Assembly: GCF_900302445.1 (NCBI RefSeq)
Contig: NZ_ONZF01000002.1
Coordinates: 310,001-374,000, forward strand
Length of the DNA stretch: 64,000 bases
Origin: Palleronia abyssalis
GTDB taxonomy: Bacteria; Pseudomonadota; Alphaproteobacteria; Rhodobacterales; Rhodobacteraceae
Reading direction: 5' to 3'
Part shown: in pieces, positions 33,874 through 43,891 of the stretch
How the letters are laid out: each line of letters starts with the position of its first letter
How positions within the stretch are numbered: position 1 is the first letter of the stretch
The notes under the pieces: model-generated
The model's input: the letters and a program-made list of their open reading frames with translations, nothing else
What the model was told of the DNA's origin: nothing
Database searches by the model: none
Made by a program: the position numbers and the translations under genes

Positions 33874-34164
33874 ATGGCGCAAAAGCCGATGACCAAGACG
33901 CAGCTCGTCGCCGCACTGGCCGACAAGATGGGCACCCAGAAGAAAGAGGCCGGCGAGGCGCTGGATGCGATTACCGACATCATCACCGAGGAAGTTTCCG
34001 GCGGCGGCGCGGTCACCCTTCCCGGGGTCGGCAAGATCTACTGCCGCGAACGGCCCGAGCGTATGGTCCGCAATCCGGCGACCGGCGAACAGATGAAGAA
34101 AGACGCGGACAAGGTCGTCAAGATGACGATCGCCAAGGCGCTGAAAGACAGCGTCAACAGCTGA
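33874..34164 (+). CDS. HU-family DNA-binding protein
   Basis: A 96-residue nucleoid protein. TKTQLVAALADKMGTQKKEA begins the helical dimerisation core, and VTLPGVGKIYCRERPERMVRNPATGEQ is the DNA-bending beta arm with its Asn-Pro tip (NPATGE). It lacks the glycine-phenylalanine signature (GFGxF) at the arm base, reading GVGKIYCRE instead, a variant seen in alphaproteobacterial HU paralogues. A terminator follows. Confidence 0.93.
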   Translation: MAQKPMTKTQLVAALADKMGTQKKEAGEALDAITDIITEEVSGGGAVTLPGVGKIYCRERPERMVRNPATGEQMKKDADKVVKMTIAKALKDSVNS

Positions 34165-34185
34165 CGCCTGCTGCAGGACTGAGGG

Positions 34186-34214
34186 AAGGGTGGCCTCTGG
34201 GCGCACCCTTTTTT
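34186..34214 (+). terminator. Terminator after the HU gene
   Basis: A GGGTG/CACCC stem, extended inward by a few G-C pairs, is followed by six T residues 24 nt after the HU stop codon. Confidence 0.75.
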
Positions 34215-34351
34215 CATGTCTGCACGTCAATGTTCGGCCGGACAAAAAAGGACCCTGCGCATCCCGAGGGATGGCAGGGTCAAGTCGTGCCGACCGGCAC
34301 CCCCGCTGATGCGGGGGCGCGCACGATCGGCACTGGCGGTAACCGGTGGGA

Positions 34352-35446
<1,095 letters not shown>

Positions 35447-35535
35447 TCAACTGCCTCAGGTTGCGACCCGGTTTTTTTTGGGTGGGCCGCTTATTGTGTG
35501 GGCAGGATGGAGGGGGGTATTCCGCCTTTCAAAAA

Positions 35536-36183
35536 CTATTTGACCTGGCCGACGTCAAAATTTCCTTGAAACAAGATGTCGTGGACGGGTCGGAAAGAGC
35601 GTCTATGGATTGGGGTGGCGCCGTGTCTTTTCAGTCCCAGCAGGTGCTCGCGCGTGCCGTAGCCCATGTTCGTTTCCCAGCCGTATCCGGGGTATTGTTG
35701 CGCAAGGGTCAACATGCCTAAATCTCGCCTGTTTTTCGCCACAATTGAAGCCGCCGAGATCGACACGGAACGAGCGTCTCCTTTGACGACAGCCTCGGCC
35801 CGGCATGGCAGATTCGCCGGCAGGCGATTGCCGTCGATCAGAAGCGCGTCGGGTCTGACCGACAACGCATCGACGGCCCGGCACATCGCAAGGAACGTCG
35901 CCTGAAGGATGTTGATGGCGTCGATCTCTTCGACGCTGGCTTCGCCGATCCCGATATGCGCGCAAAGCTGGACTTCGTCGGCTAGGCGTTGCCGGGTCGG
36001 TGCGTCCAGCTTCTTGCTGTCGTCCAGGCCCACGGGAACCGTGCAGGGGAACAGGACGACCGCGGCGGCGACCACCGGGCCGGCCAGAGGGCCGCGGCCA
36101 ACCTCGTCGACGCCCGCAACGACACGGGCGCCTTGAGCGTGCAGGCGGGATTCTAGAGACAGATCGGGCATAGGGGCGGGCAT
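35536..36183 (-). CDS. rnhB: Ribonuclease HII
   Basis: A 215-residue enzyme that cuts RNA in RNA-DNA hybrids and removes misincorporated ribonucleotides. AGVDEVGRGPLAGPVVAAAV gives the first Asp and Glu, LIDGNRLP the next Asp, and SISAASIVAKNRRD the later part of the site. Two ATGs are possible, 36183 and 36171; neither has a strong ribosome-binding site. The open frame upstream is not conserved-looking. Adjacency to ccrM is typical of alphaproteobacteria. Confidence 0.95.
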   Translation of the reverse strand: MPAPMPDLSLESRLHAQGARVVAGVDEVGRGPLAGPVVAAAVVLFPCTVPVGLDDSKKLDAPTRQRLADEVQLCAHIGIGEASVEEIDAINILQATFLAMCRAVDALSVRPDALLIDGNRLPANLPCRAEAVVKGDARSVSISAASIVAKNRRDLGMLTLAQQYPGYGWETNMGYGTREHLLGLKRHGATPIHRRSFRPVHDILFQGNFDVGQVK

Positions 36184-36312
36184 CGCCGATCCAGGGCGGA
36201 ACCTGCAATACAAAAATGGGCGAGGGCCCGTAGACCCTCGCCCGACTTGTGCGACCCGTCGCCCGAGATGTGCGGTTTCAGAACAGGACAGGCCGCCAAG
36301 AGGTGGCCGCAC

Positions 36313-36756
36313 TCAGCGGTGCTGCGCCATCCTCCATCCGTTGTGCCGCAAGCACCGTGCCTCGTAGGCAGGGCGGTAGCGCCCGCCTACCCGGATTTCG
36401 GTGGCGCAGGCGCGCGGCAGATGTCGAAGGTTCACGCCTGATTTCTGCAGGCAGCGTTGGCCGAAAACGTGCAGCGCCCGTTGGCGGCGTTCGAAGGATC
36501 GAAGGCAACGGGCCGGCAACGTGTGTCGGACTGGGGGCCGTTGTACCCGGTAATCGGGGGTCGACCGTCGCACGACTTGACTTGTGACACGTCCGCCTTG
36601 CCCGTCGGACAAGGCCGACCCGGCAAGACCCAGTATCGCGATCCCCGCAATCAAGCCGGCCACTTGATCGCGGTCCAGGGCTTGAGCAGGCAGCGACGCC
36701 ATGGGCGCGACGGCTAGGGTCAGCCCAAGGCTTGCGGCCATCAAAGTGCGTTTCAT
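36313..36756 (-). CDS. Secreted protein of unknown function
   Basis: A 147-residue protein with a Sec signal peptide (KRTLMAASLGLTLAVAPMAS, cleavage after AQA). A short hydrophobic stretch (AGLIAGIAILGLAGSALSDG) follows. The mature basic C-terminal half contains four cysteines (ARCLRSF, GQRCLQ, RACATE, ARCLRHNGW), suggesting two disulfides in the periplasm. The ATG at 36756 follows GGGGGGACC. I recognise no named domain. Confidence 0.75.
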   Translation of the reverse strand: MKRTLMAASLGLTLAVAPMASLPAQALDRDQVAGLIAGIAILGLAGSALSDGQGGRVTSQVVRRSTPDYRVQRPPVRHTLPARCLRSFERRQRALHVFGQRCLQKSGVNLRHLPRACATEIRVGGRYRPAYEARCLRHNGWRMAQHR

Positions 36757-36962
36757 TTCGGTCCCCCCGTCATTCGGGTCCATCACTAGGGCCCTGATGC
36801 GGCCCTCGTTGGCTTGGACCGAAGATGGGGTCGTACGGCCCAGACAGGCAATGACAGGGGCCTGTCATGGGATGACACCGGGCACCGCGCGCCTATGTCA
36901 TTGAATGACAAGCATCTGAACCCCCACATGCGAGACGCCTCTTTCGCCTGGAACCTCATGTC

Positions 36963-37244
36963 ATGATACGCGATGCAACCCTGATGTCCGTTTTGGTCGT
37001 GCTGATCGCAGGTCCGGCCCAAGCGGATTGCCTGGTGGACTATAAGGCCAAAAAGGACGATCCCTTGCAGTTGCACTACGGCGTGATCCGTCTGGACGAT
37101 GCGGACTGCGCCGACCCGGCGCCGGCGATCTCGGACCGGATTGCCGGGGATGGATGGACTTTGCTGACAGTCATGGACGACTTGTCCGAGGCCGAAGCGG
37201 AAGAGAGGCGATCGGATGCTGGCGCGTATTTCCTCCGTTACTGA
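36963..37244 (+). CDS. Small secreted protein of unknown function
   Basis: A 93-residue protein with a signal peptide (LMSVLVVLIAGPAQA before DCLVDY) and two cysteines in the mature part (DCLV and DADCADP). PLQLHYGVIRL and ISDRIAGDGWTLLTVM are the most structured segments. No domain name can be given. It overlaps the next gene by 29 nt, so the two are translationally linked. Confidence 0.7.
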   Translation: MIRDATLMSVLVVLIAGPAQADCLVDYKAKKDDPLQLHYGVIRLDDADCADPAPAISDRIAGDGWTLLTVMDDLSEAEAEERRSDAGAYFLRY

Positions 37245-37920
37245 AAGTTCGAAGGGCATTGCGCGGTTGATCGGTTGGGGCGTCGTCGCGATCGTGGGTA
37301 TCCTCGGCGTGACGGCGACCTTACTGTTGGTGACATTGCCCGATGCGAACGCGTTCAACGAGCGGGTCGAGCGTATCTTCATCGAGAACAGCGGCCTGAC
37401 CGATCCTGAATCCGTTGGCCTTCTTGAAATCCTCGCGCAATCGGGGACCGCGTTTTCGGAAGTGTTGGCCAGTTACCGGGTCGTTCTGTTCGTCCTTCTC
37501 GTGTTCGCGGTGGCCCTTCTGGTGGCGGCTTTGGTTTTTCTGATCATCATGGTGACACTCTATCGGCGCATGGGCGAAATCGAGAGATCCGGGATCCAGG
37601 TCTCGTCGCTGTTGATCAGCCGGGACGAGCGATCTGTCTACCTCAACAACATGGAGTTCAGGCTGACCGAGGCGGCCATCGAGACGCTGAGCGTTCTGGC
37701 CGAAGCGCGCATGGACGAGGATATCCTGTCCGGCGCCCAGATCGAGGCGATGGTGTCCGGGCGAAGCCTGTCGGACTGCGACGAAGCGGCAGGCGCGACG
37801 CGGATCAAACGTCTGCGCGACGCGCTGGGCAACCAGTTGGTCAGCGAGCTTCTGGTCCGAACGATCGCGCGCCGCGGTTACGTGCTTGCGATAGACAAGG
37901 ACGTGATCCGGATGCTCTGA
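37216..37920 (+). CDS. Membrane-anchored protein with OmpR-type winged-helix domain
   Basis: A 234-residue protein. Two hydrophobic helices (about 20-42 and 87-115) bracket a roughly 45-residue loop that should be periplasmic. The cytoplasmic C-terminal half (about 145-234) has the outline of an OmpR/PhoB DNA-binding domain: EFRLTEAAIETLSVLAEAR, then ATRIKRLRDALGNQLVSELL, ending TIARRGYVLAI, where grGYxl is the beta-wing hallmark. It would therefore be a ToxR-like one-component regulator with the topology reversed. The ATG at 37216 follows GAGAGG within the end of the preceding secreted-protein gene. Confidence 0.7.
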   Translation: MLARISSVTESSKGIARLIGWGVVAIVGILGVTATLLLVTLPDANAFNERVERIFIENSGLTDPESVGLLEILAQSGTAFSEVLASYRVVLFVLLVFAVALLVAALVFLIIMVTLYRRMGEIERSGIQVSSLLISRDERSVYLNNMEFRLTEAAIETLSVLAEARMDEDILSGAQIEAMVSGRSLSDCDEAAGATRIKRLRDALGNQLVSELLVRTIARRGYVLAIDKDVIRML

Positions 37921-37923
37921 CGT

Positions 37924-38712
37924 TCAGTCGCAGCCGACGATCTCGGCAGCGCCGCGGGATCCGACGACGGTCATGCGAAGTGCGCTCCGGTCGACCATCA
38001 AGGGCTGCCCACGCGGAGGCGCGATCGACACGGAGGCGAGCAGCTTTGCCCCCTCCCGACGTGCGTAGGTATCGGACAACCTAAGGTTCGGATCGCCAGA
38101 TTCGAAAACGACATCCTCCCCCTCACCGAGGGACGGCATGGACAAGGTCGCTGTCAGTTCGGCGCCTTTCGGGGTCAGGCGGATGTCGCAGGCCACACCA
38201 GAAAGCTCTGCCTCCGACCCCGTAAGGGGCCGGTTCGCAAGGGCAAAACGAATCCTCGCATCCGGGCGGACGTGATTGGCCGATAACGCGATTTCGGATC
38301 GGGCGCTGACCGGAACGCAGATATCGTCGCATACCCCCATGTCTATGGCCAGTTTCAGGTCGACCGGCCTGCCCGTGTGGCGGGGCGTGATCTCGATCGG
38401 AAGAACGACCCCGTCCCGGTAGCCGACCGACCGCATACCGCTTTGCCAGAAGACCTCGGGCGCGGGCCAATGAATCCGAACGGCTTCTACGTTCTCCGAC
38501 CCGGACCAATCGAATGTCGGCGGAATGCCCGCATCGCCGGGGTGGCGCCAATAGGTTTTCCAGCCGGGATCCAGCCGGATTTCCAGCGCGGCCATGTGGC
38601 GGCCGTTCTCCATCCTCCAGCCGGGCAGTAAACGAAGATCGTCGACACCCTGCTGGGACAGGGCTGCGGTTGCGCTGCAAAGCAGCGCGATCAGGGCAAG
38701 GGTCTGGCGCAT
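37924..38712 (-). CDS. DsbD/ScsB N-terminal-domain-like secreted protein
   Basis: A 262-residue protein with a signal peptide (RQTLALIALLCSATAALS). LDPGWKTYWRHPGDAGIPPT and IDMGVCDDICVPV match the periplasmic N-terminal immunoglobulin-like domain of DsbD-type thiol:disulfide reductants, whose Cys pair hands electrons to periplasmic partners. The transmembrane and thioredoxin domains of DsbD are absent, so it is a stand-alone domain. Its redox partner must lie elsewhere. Confidence 0.82.
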   Translation of the reverse strand: MRQTLALIALLCSATAALSQQGVDDLRLLPGWRMENGRHMAALEIRLDPGWKTYWRHPGDAGIPPTFDWSGSENVEAVRIHWPAPEVFWQSGMRSVGYRDGVVLPIEITPRHTGRPVDLKLAIDMGVCDDICVPVSARSEIALSANHVRPDARIRFALANRPLTGSEAELSGVACDIRLTPKGAELTATLSMPSLGEGEDVVFESGDPNLRLSDTYARREGAKLLASVSIAPPRGQPLMVDRSALRMTVVGSRGAAEIVGCD

Positions 38713-38817
38713 ACGCCTTCCTTAACGGCCCGACGTAAGCCTACGGAAGTCACAAGACCGGGATATGCGGGGGTAGGCGGGGTTGCGCGGCGCGCAGGCA
38801 ACGCCATGTTCTGGGGC

Positions 38818-39390
38818 ATGACAGATGAGACCACCCTCAAAGACCTGACCGGAAAACTGCTGATCGCCATGCCCGGTATGGGCGATACCCGCTTCGAGAA
38901 AAGCGTGGTGGTCCTCGTGGCACATGGTTCAGACGGGGGAATGGGGCTGATCATTAACAAGCCAGCGCCGTCGATCGACTTGGGCCACTTGCTGGAGCAG
39001 TTGTCCATCGAAGGGGAAATCGCGGCGAACGGGCCGATCTTCTTCGGCGGGCCGGTCGAAAATTCGCGGGGTTTCGTGCTGCACTCGTCGGATTATCGCC
39101 AGGACGACACGACGCTGAGTATCGACGACCAAATGGGGATGACGGCCACCTTGGATATCTTGCAGGCCATGGCCAACGGGGCCGGGCCCGACAAGTCAAT
39201 CGTCGCGCTTGGCTATGCCGGGTGGGGGCCGGGACAGCTGGAAGAAGAGATCGCCCAGAACGGGTGGCTGATTGCCGATGCCGAGCCCGATCTGGTGTTT
39301 TCTGGCGACCACTCGGGAAAGTGGATCGCCGCCATCGAGGCGCTGGGGATCAACCCCATTCTTCTTTCAGCGGAAGGCGGCCGGGCCTAG
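38818..39390 (+). CDS. YqgE/AlgH family protein (UPF0301)
   Basis: A 190-residue protein. TGKLLIAMPGMGDTRFEKSV, GGMGLIINKPAPS, FFGGPVENSRGFVLH and GYAGWGPGQLEEEIAQNGWL are the family motifs in order. The biochemical role is not established; AlgH in Pseudomonas affects alginate and other secreted products. An alternative ATG at 38806 would add four residues. Confidence 0.93.
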   Translation: MTDETTLKDLTGKLLIAMPGMGDTRFEKSVVVLVAHGSDGGMGLIINKPAPSIDLGHLLEQLSIEGEIAANGPIFFGGPVENSRGFVLHSSDYRQDDTTLSIDDQMGMTATLDILQAMANGAGPDKSIVALGYAGWGPGQLEEEIAQNGWLIADAEPDLVFSGDHSGKWIAAIEALGINPILLSAEGGRA

Positions 39391-39393
39391 GCG

Positions 39394-39594
39394 TCAGTAT
39401 CCGGCGGCCTGACGCGCTATGTCGTCGATCTGGCCACGGCTGATGCCGATATCCAGAAGGTCGCGGTTGCTCAGCCCGTCGAGCTCGGCGTGAACGCGGT
39501 TGTATTCCTGGCGCTGGGCGCGACGGGTTGCCAGCTCGGCGCGAAGACGGCCCAGAAATCCAGTGTCGAAGCGGATGTTGCTCAAAGTGGCCAT
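39394..39594 (-). CDS. DUF1127 small protein (YjiS/CcaF1-like)
   Basis: A 66-residue protein. The C-terminal half, ELDGLSNRDLLDIGISRGQI, is the DUF1127 motif; the N-terminal half is basic (LRAELATRRAQRQEYNR). In Rhodobacter the DUF1127 protein CcaF1 binds RNA and influences sRNA processing, so an RNA-related role is possible. A GAAGGA ribosome-binding site precedes the ATG. The open frame further upstream is not coding. Confidence 0.88.
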   Translation of the reverse strand: MATLSNIRFDTGFLGRLRAELATRRAQRQEYNRVHAELDGLSNRDLLDIGISRGQIDDIARQAAGY

Positions 39595-39770
39595 GGTGAT
39601 GTCCTTCAATGCGTGTGTCTGTGTTTCAGCACTGCAGATGGCCCCTTTCGAGGTCGGTGAGAACACACAGCTTCGAATGCCCGGTTTGCGTTTGCTGCAA
39701 TGCAGCGTTAGCGCCGTCGGCGGCCCGGGAAACCGGGCGGCGTCCGGACATGTGGACCATCTTTGACGTC

Positions 39771-39809
39771 CAAAGACGAAAAGACCCGGCGCGCGAGGCA
39801 CGCCGGGTC
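39771..39809 (-). terminator. Terminator after clpB
   Basis: On the minus strand a 9-bp stem GACCCGGCG/CGCCGGGTC with a 9-nt loop is followed by TTTTCGTCTTT, about 70 nt after the clpB stop codon. Confidence 0.8.
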
Positions 39810-39877
39810 CCAGTATTGATCTCCCCGCTAGGCTGAACGTGTCACGCGCGGCGGGGCCTTTCGTTCCCTGCAGGCGA

Positions 39878-42493
39878 TCAATGCACCACGGTGTTTGCCG
39901 GCGGTTGCCGGTTTGACGCCGCGACCCTGTCGCCGACAAGCAAGCCGTCCGCGCCCGCATCGACCGTCACCGTCTGCCCGTCCGCTATATCGCCGGCCAG
40001 TATCATCTCGGCCAACTGGTCCTGCAGGGCGCGCTGGATGACCCGCTTCAGAGGGCGCGCGCCGAAGACAGGGTCGTATCCTTCATCGGCCAGCCACTTC
40101 CGCGCCGCGTCCGAAAGATCCAACGTGATCTTGCGCTGTGCCAGGCGCCGTTCCAGCCGGTGAAGCTGGATGTCGACGATGCCCGTCATGTCCTCGCGGC
40201 CAAGGCGGTCGAAGATGACCGTTTCATCCAGGCGGTTCAGGAACTCGGGCCGGAAATGCGCCCGAACCGCATCCATGACGTCGCGCTTGGCAGCGGCACT
40301 GTCGGCCCCCTCGGGCATCTGGCTAAGGGCCTGCGATCCAAGGTTCGAGGTTAGGACGATCAGCGTCTGCTTGAAGTCGACCGTCCGGCCCTGGCCATCC
40401 GTCAGCATCCCGTCATCGAGAACCTGCAACAGGACGTTGAATACGTCGGGGTGGGCCTTCTCGACCTCGTCGAACAGGATCACCTGATACGGACGCCGGC
40501 GCACGGCTTCGGTCAGGACGCCACCTTCATCATATCCGACGTATCCCGGGGGGGCGCCGATAAGGCGGGCGACCGAGTGCTTTTCCATGAACTCGGACAT
40601 GTCGATCCGGACCATGGCCTGATCGTCGTCGAACAAGTATTCCGCGACGGCCTTGGTCAGCTCTGTCTTGCCGACGCCGGTGGGGCCCAGGAACAGGAAC
40701 GAGCCCAGGGGGCGGTTCTCGTCGTTCAGACCCGCGCGGGCGCGCCGGACGGCGTTGGCCACAGCCGTGACCGCGGTTTTCTGCCCCACCACGCGGCGGC
40801 CCAGCTCTTCCTCCATCCGCAACAGCTTGTCGCGCTCGCCCTCCAGCATCTTGGACATCGGGATTCCGGTCCAGCGTTCGACGACGCTGGCGATCTGCTC
40901 TGGGCGGACGGCTTCCTCGACCATGAGGTCGTCCTCGTGCTCTTCGGCCTCGCCCAGCTCACGCTCCAGCTGCGGGATGATCCCGTAGGACAGCTCGCCC
41001 GCCCGGGCCAGGTTGCCCTCGCGCTTGGCAATGTCGAGTTCCGCGCGCGCGCGGTCGAGCTGCTCTTTCAGCCCGCGAGAGGTGTTGAGCTTGTCACGCT
41101 CGGACTGCCATTTGGCGGTCATCTCGTCCGCACGTTCCTGCAGGTTGGCCAGCTCACGCTCGAGCTTCTCAAGCCGGTCCTTCGAGGCCTGGTCGTCTTC
41201 CTTGCGCAATGCTTCCTGTTCGATCTGCATCTGCAACAGCTGCCGGTCGATGGCGTCCAGCTCCTCGGGCTTGGAATCGACTTCCATGCGCAGGCGGCTG
41301 GCGGCCTCGTCCACCAGGTCGATGGCCTTGTCGGGCAGGAACCGGTCCGTGATGTAGCGGTGCGAAAGCTGCGCCGCCGAGACAAGGGCCGAGTCGCTGA
41401 TCCGCACGCCGTGGTGCAGTTCGTACTTCTCCTTGATGCCGCGCAGGATCGACACCGTGTCCTCGACGGTCGGCTCCTCGACCAGCAGGGGCTGGAAGCG
41501 GCGGGCCAGCGCCGCGTCCTTCTCCACATGCTTGCGATACTCGTCGAGGGTGGTCGCGCCAACGCAGTGCAGCTCACCCCGTGCCAAGGCAGGCTTCAGC
41601 AGGTTCGAGGCATCCATTGCCCCGTCCGCCTTCCCGGCTCCGACCAGCGTGTGCATCTCGTCGATGAACAGCAGAACCTCGCCTGCGGCGGCCTCGACCT
41701 CCTTCAGAATGGACTTCAGGCGCTCCTCGAACTCGCCGCGATATTTCGCGCCGGCGATCAGGGCCCCCATGTCCAGCGCCAGCAGCCGCTTGTTGCGCAG
41801 TGATTCGGGCACGTCGCCGTCGATGATGCGCAGGGCCAAGCCTTCGGCGATGGCGGTCTTGCCGACGCCGGGTTCGCCGATCAGCACGGGGTTGTTTTTG
41901 GTGCGACGCGACAGGACCTGCATGGTCCGTCGGATCTCGTCATCGCGCCCGATGATCGGGTCGATCTTGCCCTCGCGGGCGCGCTGGGTCAGGTCGATAG
42001 AATACTTCTTCAGCGCCTCGTACCCTTCCTCGGCGCTGGCCGAGTCCGCAGTGCGACCCTTCCGGATATCGTTGATCGCGGCGTTCAGGGCCTGCGCGTT
42101 CACCGCACCGGCGTCCAGCGCGTCCTTCGCCTTGGACTTCACCATCGACAGCGCGGTCAGGATGCGTTCGACCGGCACGAAGCTGTCGCCGGCCTTCTTC
42201 GCAAGCTTCTCAGCCTCGTCCAGAACGCGGGCCGTCGTCTGGTCGAGGTAGACTTGACCTGCATCGCCCGACACCTTGGGCAGCTTGCCCAAGGACAGGT
42301 CGATCTGCTCGGCCACGCGTTGGGGCGCGCCACCGGCCTTGGAAATCAGGTTCGACGCCAACCCCTGGTCGTCGTCGAGCAGGGCTTTCAGCAGGTGTTC
42401 GGGTACGAGACGTTGATGATTCTCTCGCAGGGCGATGGTCTGAGCCGCTTCGATGAAGCCGCGCGACCGTTCAGTGAACTTTTCAAGGTTCAT
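39878..42493 (-). CDS. clpB: ClpB disaggregase chaperone
   Basis: An 871-residue AAA+ chaperone that, with DnaK, pulls proteins out of aggregates. The N-terminal repeat domain occupies about 1-145; the first ATPase has Walker [16 protein letters not shown], and the second has [16 protein letters not shown]. The coiled-coil middle domain between them (about 400-520) carries [20 protein letters not shown]. The family pore motif ([10 protein letters not shown]) is present. Length matches E. coli ClpB (857). A heat-shock-type promoter lies 73-103 nt upstream of the ATG. Confidence 0.97.
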   Translation of the reverse strand: MNLEKFTERSRGFIEAAQTIALRENHQRLVPEHLLKALLDDDQGLASNLISKAGGAPQRVAEQIDLSLGKLPKVSGDAGQVYLDQTTARVLDEAEKLAKKAGDSFVPVERILTALSMVKSKAKDALDAGAVNAQALNAAINDIRKGRTADSASAEEGYEALKKYSIDLTQRAREGKIDPIIGRDDEIRRTMQVLSRRTKNNPVLIGEPGVGKTAIAEGLALRIIDGDVPESLRNKRLLALDMGALIAGAKYRGEFEERLKSILKEVEAAAGEVLLFIDEMHTLVGAGKADGAMDASNLLKPALARGELHCVGATTLDEYRKHVEKDAALARRFQPLLVEEPTVEDTVSILRGIKEKYELHHGVRISDSALVSAAQLSHRYITDRFLPDKAIDLVDEAASRLRMEVDSKPEELDAIDRQLLQMQIEQEALRKEDDQASKDRLEKLERELANLQERADEMTAKWQSERDKLNTSRGLKEQLDRARAELDIAKREGNLARAGELSYGIIPQLERELGEAEEHEDDLMVEEAVRPEQIASVVERWTGIPMSKMLEGERDKLLRMEEELGRRVVGQKTAVTAVANAVRRARAGLNDENRPLGSFLFLGPTGVGKTELTKAVAEYLFDDDQAMVRIDMSEFMEKHSVARLIGAPPGYVGYDEGGVLTEAVRRRPYQVILFDEVEKAHPDVFNVLLQVLDDGMLTDGQGRTVDFKQTLIVLTSNLGSQALSQMPEGADSAAAKRDVMDAVRAHFRPEFLNRLDETVIFDRLGREDMTGIVDIQLHRLERRLAQRKITLDLSDAARKWLADEGYDPVFGARPLKRVIQRALQDQLAEMILAGDIADGQTVTVDAGADGLLVGDRVAASNRQPPANTVVH

Positions 42494-42565
42494 TTCTGTC
42501 TTCTCCTATCACAAGCACCCCACGCAACCGCCCGCGTCGGCACGGTTCTTCGGGGCCTCCGGGGC

Positions 42566-42596
42566 ATAGATGGGGAGGCAGCCACACCCGATCAAG
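42566..42596 (-). promoter_or_regulatory. Sigma-32-like heat-shock promoter of clpB
   Basis: On the minus strand CTTGAT (42596-42591) and CCCCATCTAT (42575-42566) are separated by 15 nt. They match the RpoH consensus CTTGAA and CCCCATnTA with one mismatch in the -35 element. Position upstream of a classical heat-shock gene supports the call. Confidence 0.8.
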
Positions 42597-42701
42597 ATTG
42601 CGACTCACGCGGGCGTGAGATGGTTGACAAGGAACTTATCCACAGCATCGCGCGCTGTTGTGAAAATGGGGCGCACCCCAGAGCAGCAAAGGAACAGACC
42701 C

Positions 42702-42986
42702 ATGGCAGGTAATTCCACTAACGTCGTGTCCGCCCGCGCCGGCATGATCGTACTCGATGCCAAGATCGATTCCGTTCACCGCGACCGCGATTTCGGACGG
42801 ATCGAGGCAACCGTGGTATTAGACGTCAAGCGCAAGGGTGAAGCGAAACGCGCCGTCCGTCTGCGCACGAACGTGCCTTCACGTGGCACCGCGTCCCTGC
42901 GGGAACGCCTCGTCGCCGATGCAGCCGCCATGGCGGCTTATTTCCTGGAGCAGGATGCCAAGGCGCCGGTCGACCGCGTCGCCTGA
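42702..42986 (+). CDS. Conserved-looking small protein, unknown function
   Basis: A 94-residue soluble protein. FGRIEATVVLDVKRKGEAKR forms a likely beta-strand pair, and SLRERLVADAAAMAAYFL a C-terminal helix. No cysteine, signal or membrane segment is present. A GCAAAGGAAC stretch precedes the ATG and serves as ribosome-binding site. It is monocistronic, ending in a bidirectional terminator. Confidence 0.7.
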   Translation: MAGNSTNVVSARAGMIVLDAKIDSVHRDRDFGRIEATVVLDVKRKGEAKRAVRLRTNVPSRGTASLRERLVADAAAMAAYFLEQDAKAPVDRVA

Positions 42987-43007
42987 TACTTGGCATCTGG
43001 AATACGA

Positions 43008-43037
43008 AAAACGCCCCGGAATTTCCGGGGCGTTTTG
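43008..43037. terminator. Bidirectional terminator
   Basis: A 12-bp perfect stem AAAACGCCCCGG/CCGGGGCGTTTT with a 5-nt loop has A and T tracts on both sides. It lies between two convergent genes ending at 42986 (+) and 43047 (-) and can serve both. Confidence 0.92.
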
Positions 43038-43046
43038 TTGTCAATA

Positions 43047-43772
43047 TTATTGGGCGATCGTCTCGTCGTCGCGTCCTTCGGGTCCCGACGGGGTCGGGAT
43101 GAACGCCGCGCCGCCATCATCGGTATCGCGGACAACATCCTGATCTGGTTCGGGGTCGAGGTTCACCTGAGCGTCGCGACCCTCGGGCAGGTCTTCTGCG
43201 CCCTCGGTCGAGGCTTGGGTGTCGACGTTGTCGGTATTGTCGGCACCGATCGTCTCTTCGTCCAGCAGGAATTCTTCGGTTGCCGATTGGTCTTCGGTAG
43301 TCGGGTTATCGGCTGCACCCTCGTCGCCGAGCTCCCCATCCGCACCGCCAGAGCCGACTTCGCCGGTCGACGTCGCGCCCACGGTTCCGCTGTCGCCTTC
43401 ACTCTCGACTCCCGCAGCGTCGTCGTTCGCCGTATCGGCCAGACGTTCGTCGACGTTGGTTTCACCCTCGATATCCGATCCGCTGGTATCGACGCGGTCT
43501 GCCGCGGGAACAGTGTCCACGCCTTCGGCAGCGGGCGTTACGTCATCCACCTGTTCGGTGATGCCTTCCTCGACCTCATCGGCCTCACCTTCGGGCATCG
43601 TTCCGGCACCGGCAGGCTCGCCCTCGATGTCGTCCTCGGCGATGATGGTCGGCTCATCCGGCGGGGTCTCATCCCCAAGACTGAAGACTCCGACAATGAT
43701 CGCCACAACGACGACGGCTATAATACCGATCGGAAGAAGAGGATTTCCCGCCCCCTTCGAAGAATTGGCCAT
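43047..43772 (-). CDS. Membrane-anchored protein with long acidic low-complexity tail
   Basis: A 241-residue protein with one N-terminal helix (PLLPIGIIAVVVVAIIVGVF, about residues 12-31). A roughly 205-residue tail follows that is rich in Asp, Glu, Gly, Thr and Ala and almost free of Lys, Phe and Trp. The tail should be disordered, and Ca2+ or cation binding is conceivable. The short Lys-containing N-terminus predicts a periplasmic tail. No family is recognised. An exact GGAAC-N17-CGTT element lies 31 nt upstream, suggesting EcfG-dependent stress induction. The ribosome-binding site AAGGAGAG is strong. Confidence 0.8.
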   Translation of the reverse strand: MANSSKGAGNPLLPIGIIAVVVVAIIVGVFSLGDETPPDEPTIIAEDDIEGEPAGAGTMPEGEADEVEEGITEQVDDVTPAAEGVDTVPAADRVDTSGSDIEGETNVDERLADTANDDAAGVESEGDSGTVGATSTGEVGSGGADGELGDEGAADNPTTEDQSATEEFLLDEETIGADNTDNVDTQASTEGAEDLPEGRDAQVNLDPEPDQDVVRDTDDGGAAFIPTPSGPEGRDDETIAQ

Positions 43773-43803
43773 GAGATCTCTCCTTGATTTCCTTTGGGGC
43801 GGA

Positions 43804-43829
43804 AACGGGGTCGCGGGCCGCGTTGTTCC
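43804..43829 (-). promoter_or_regulatory. EcfG-type promoter of the acidic membrane-anchored protein
   Basis: On the minus strand GGAAC (43829-43825) and CGTT (43807-43804) are 17 nt apart, an exact EcfG consensus, and the -10 element ends 31 nt before the start codon at 43772. Confidence 0.7.
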
Positions 43830-43891
43830 CCATCTTGCCGCTTTGCCGCAGATCGGGCAAAGGGCGTCCAGAGTTCAAGGAGTGTCCGAAT

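Noticed and set aside
34230-34351. A plus-strand frame beginning MFGRTKKDPAHPEGWQGQ after the HU terminator
   Set aside because: It has no ribosome-binding site and runs into the antisense of ccrM; the only structure there is a short CCCCGC/GCGGGG hairpin.
42624-42670. GGAAC upstream of the 94-residue protein as an EcfG promoter
   Set aside because: No CGTT occurs 16 or 17 nt downstream; the nearest match is CTGTT, which does not fit the consensus.
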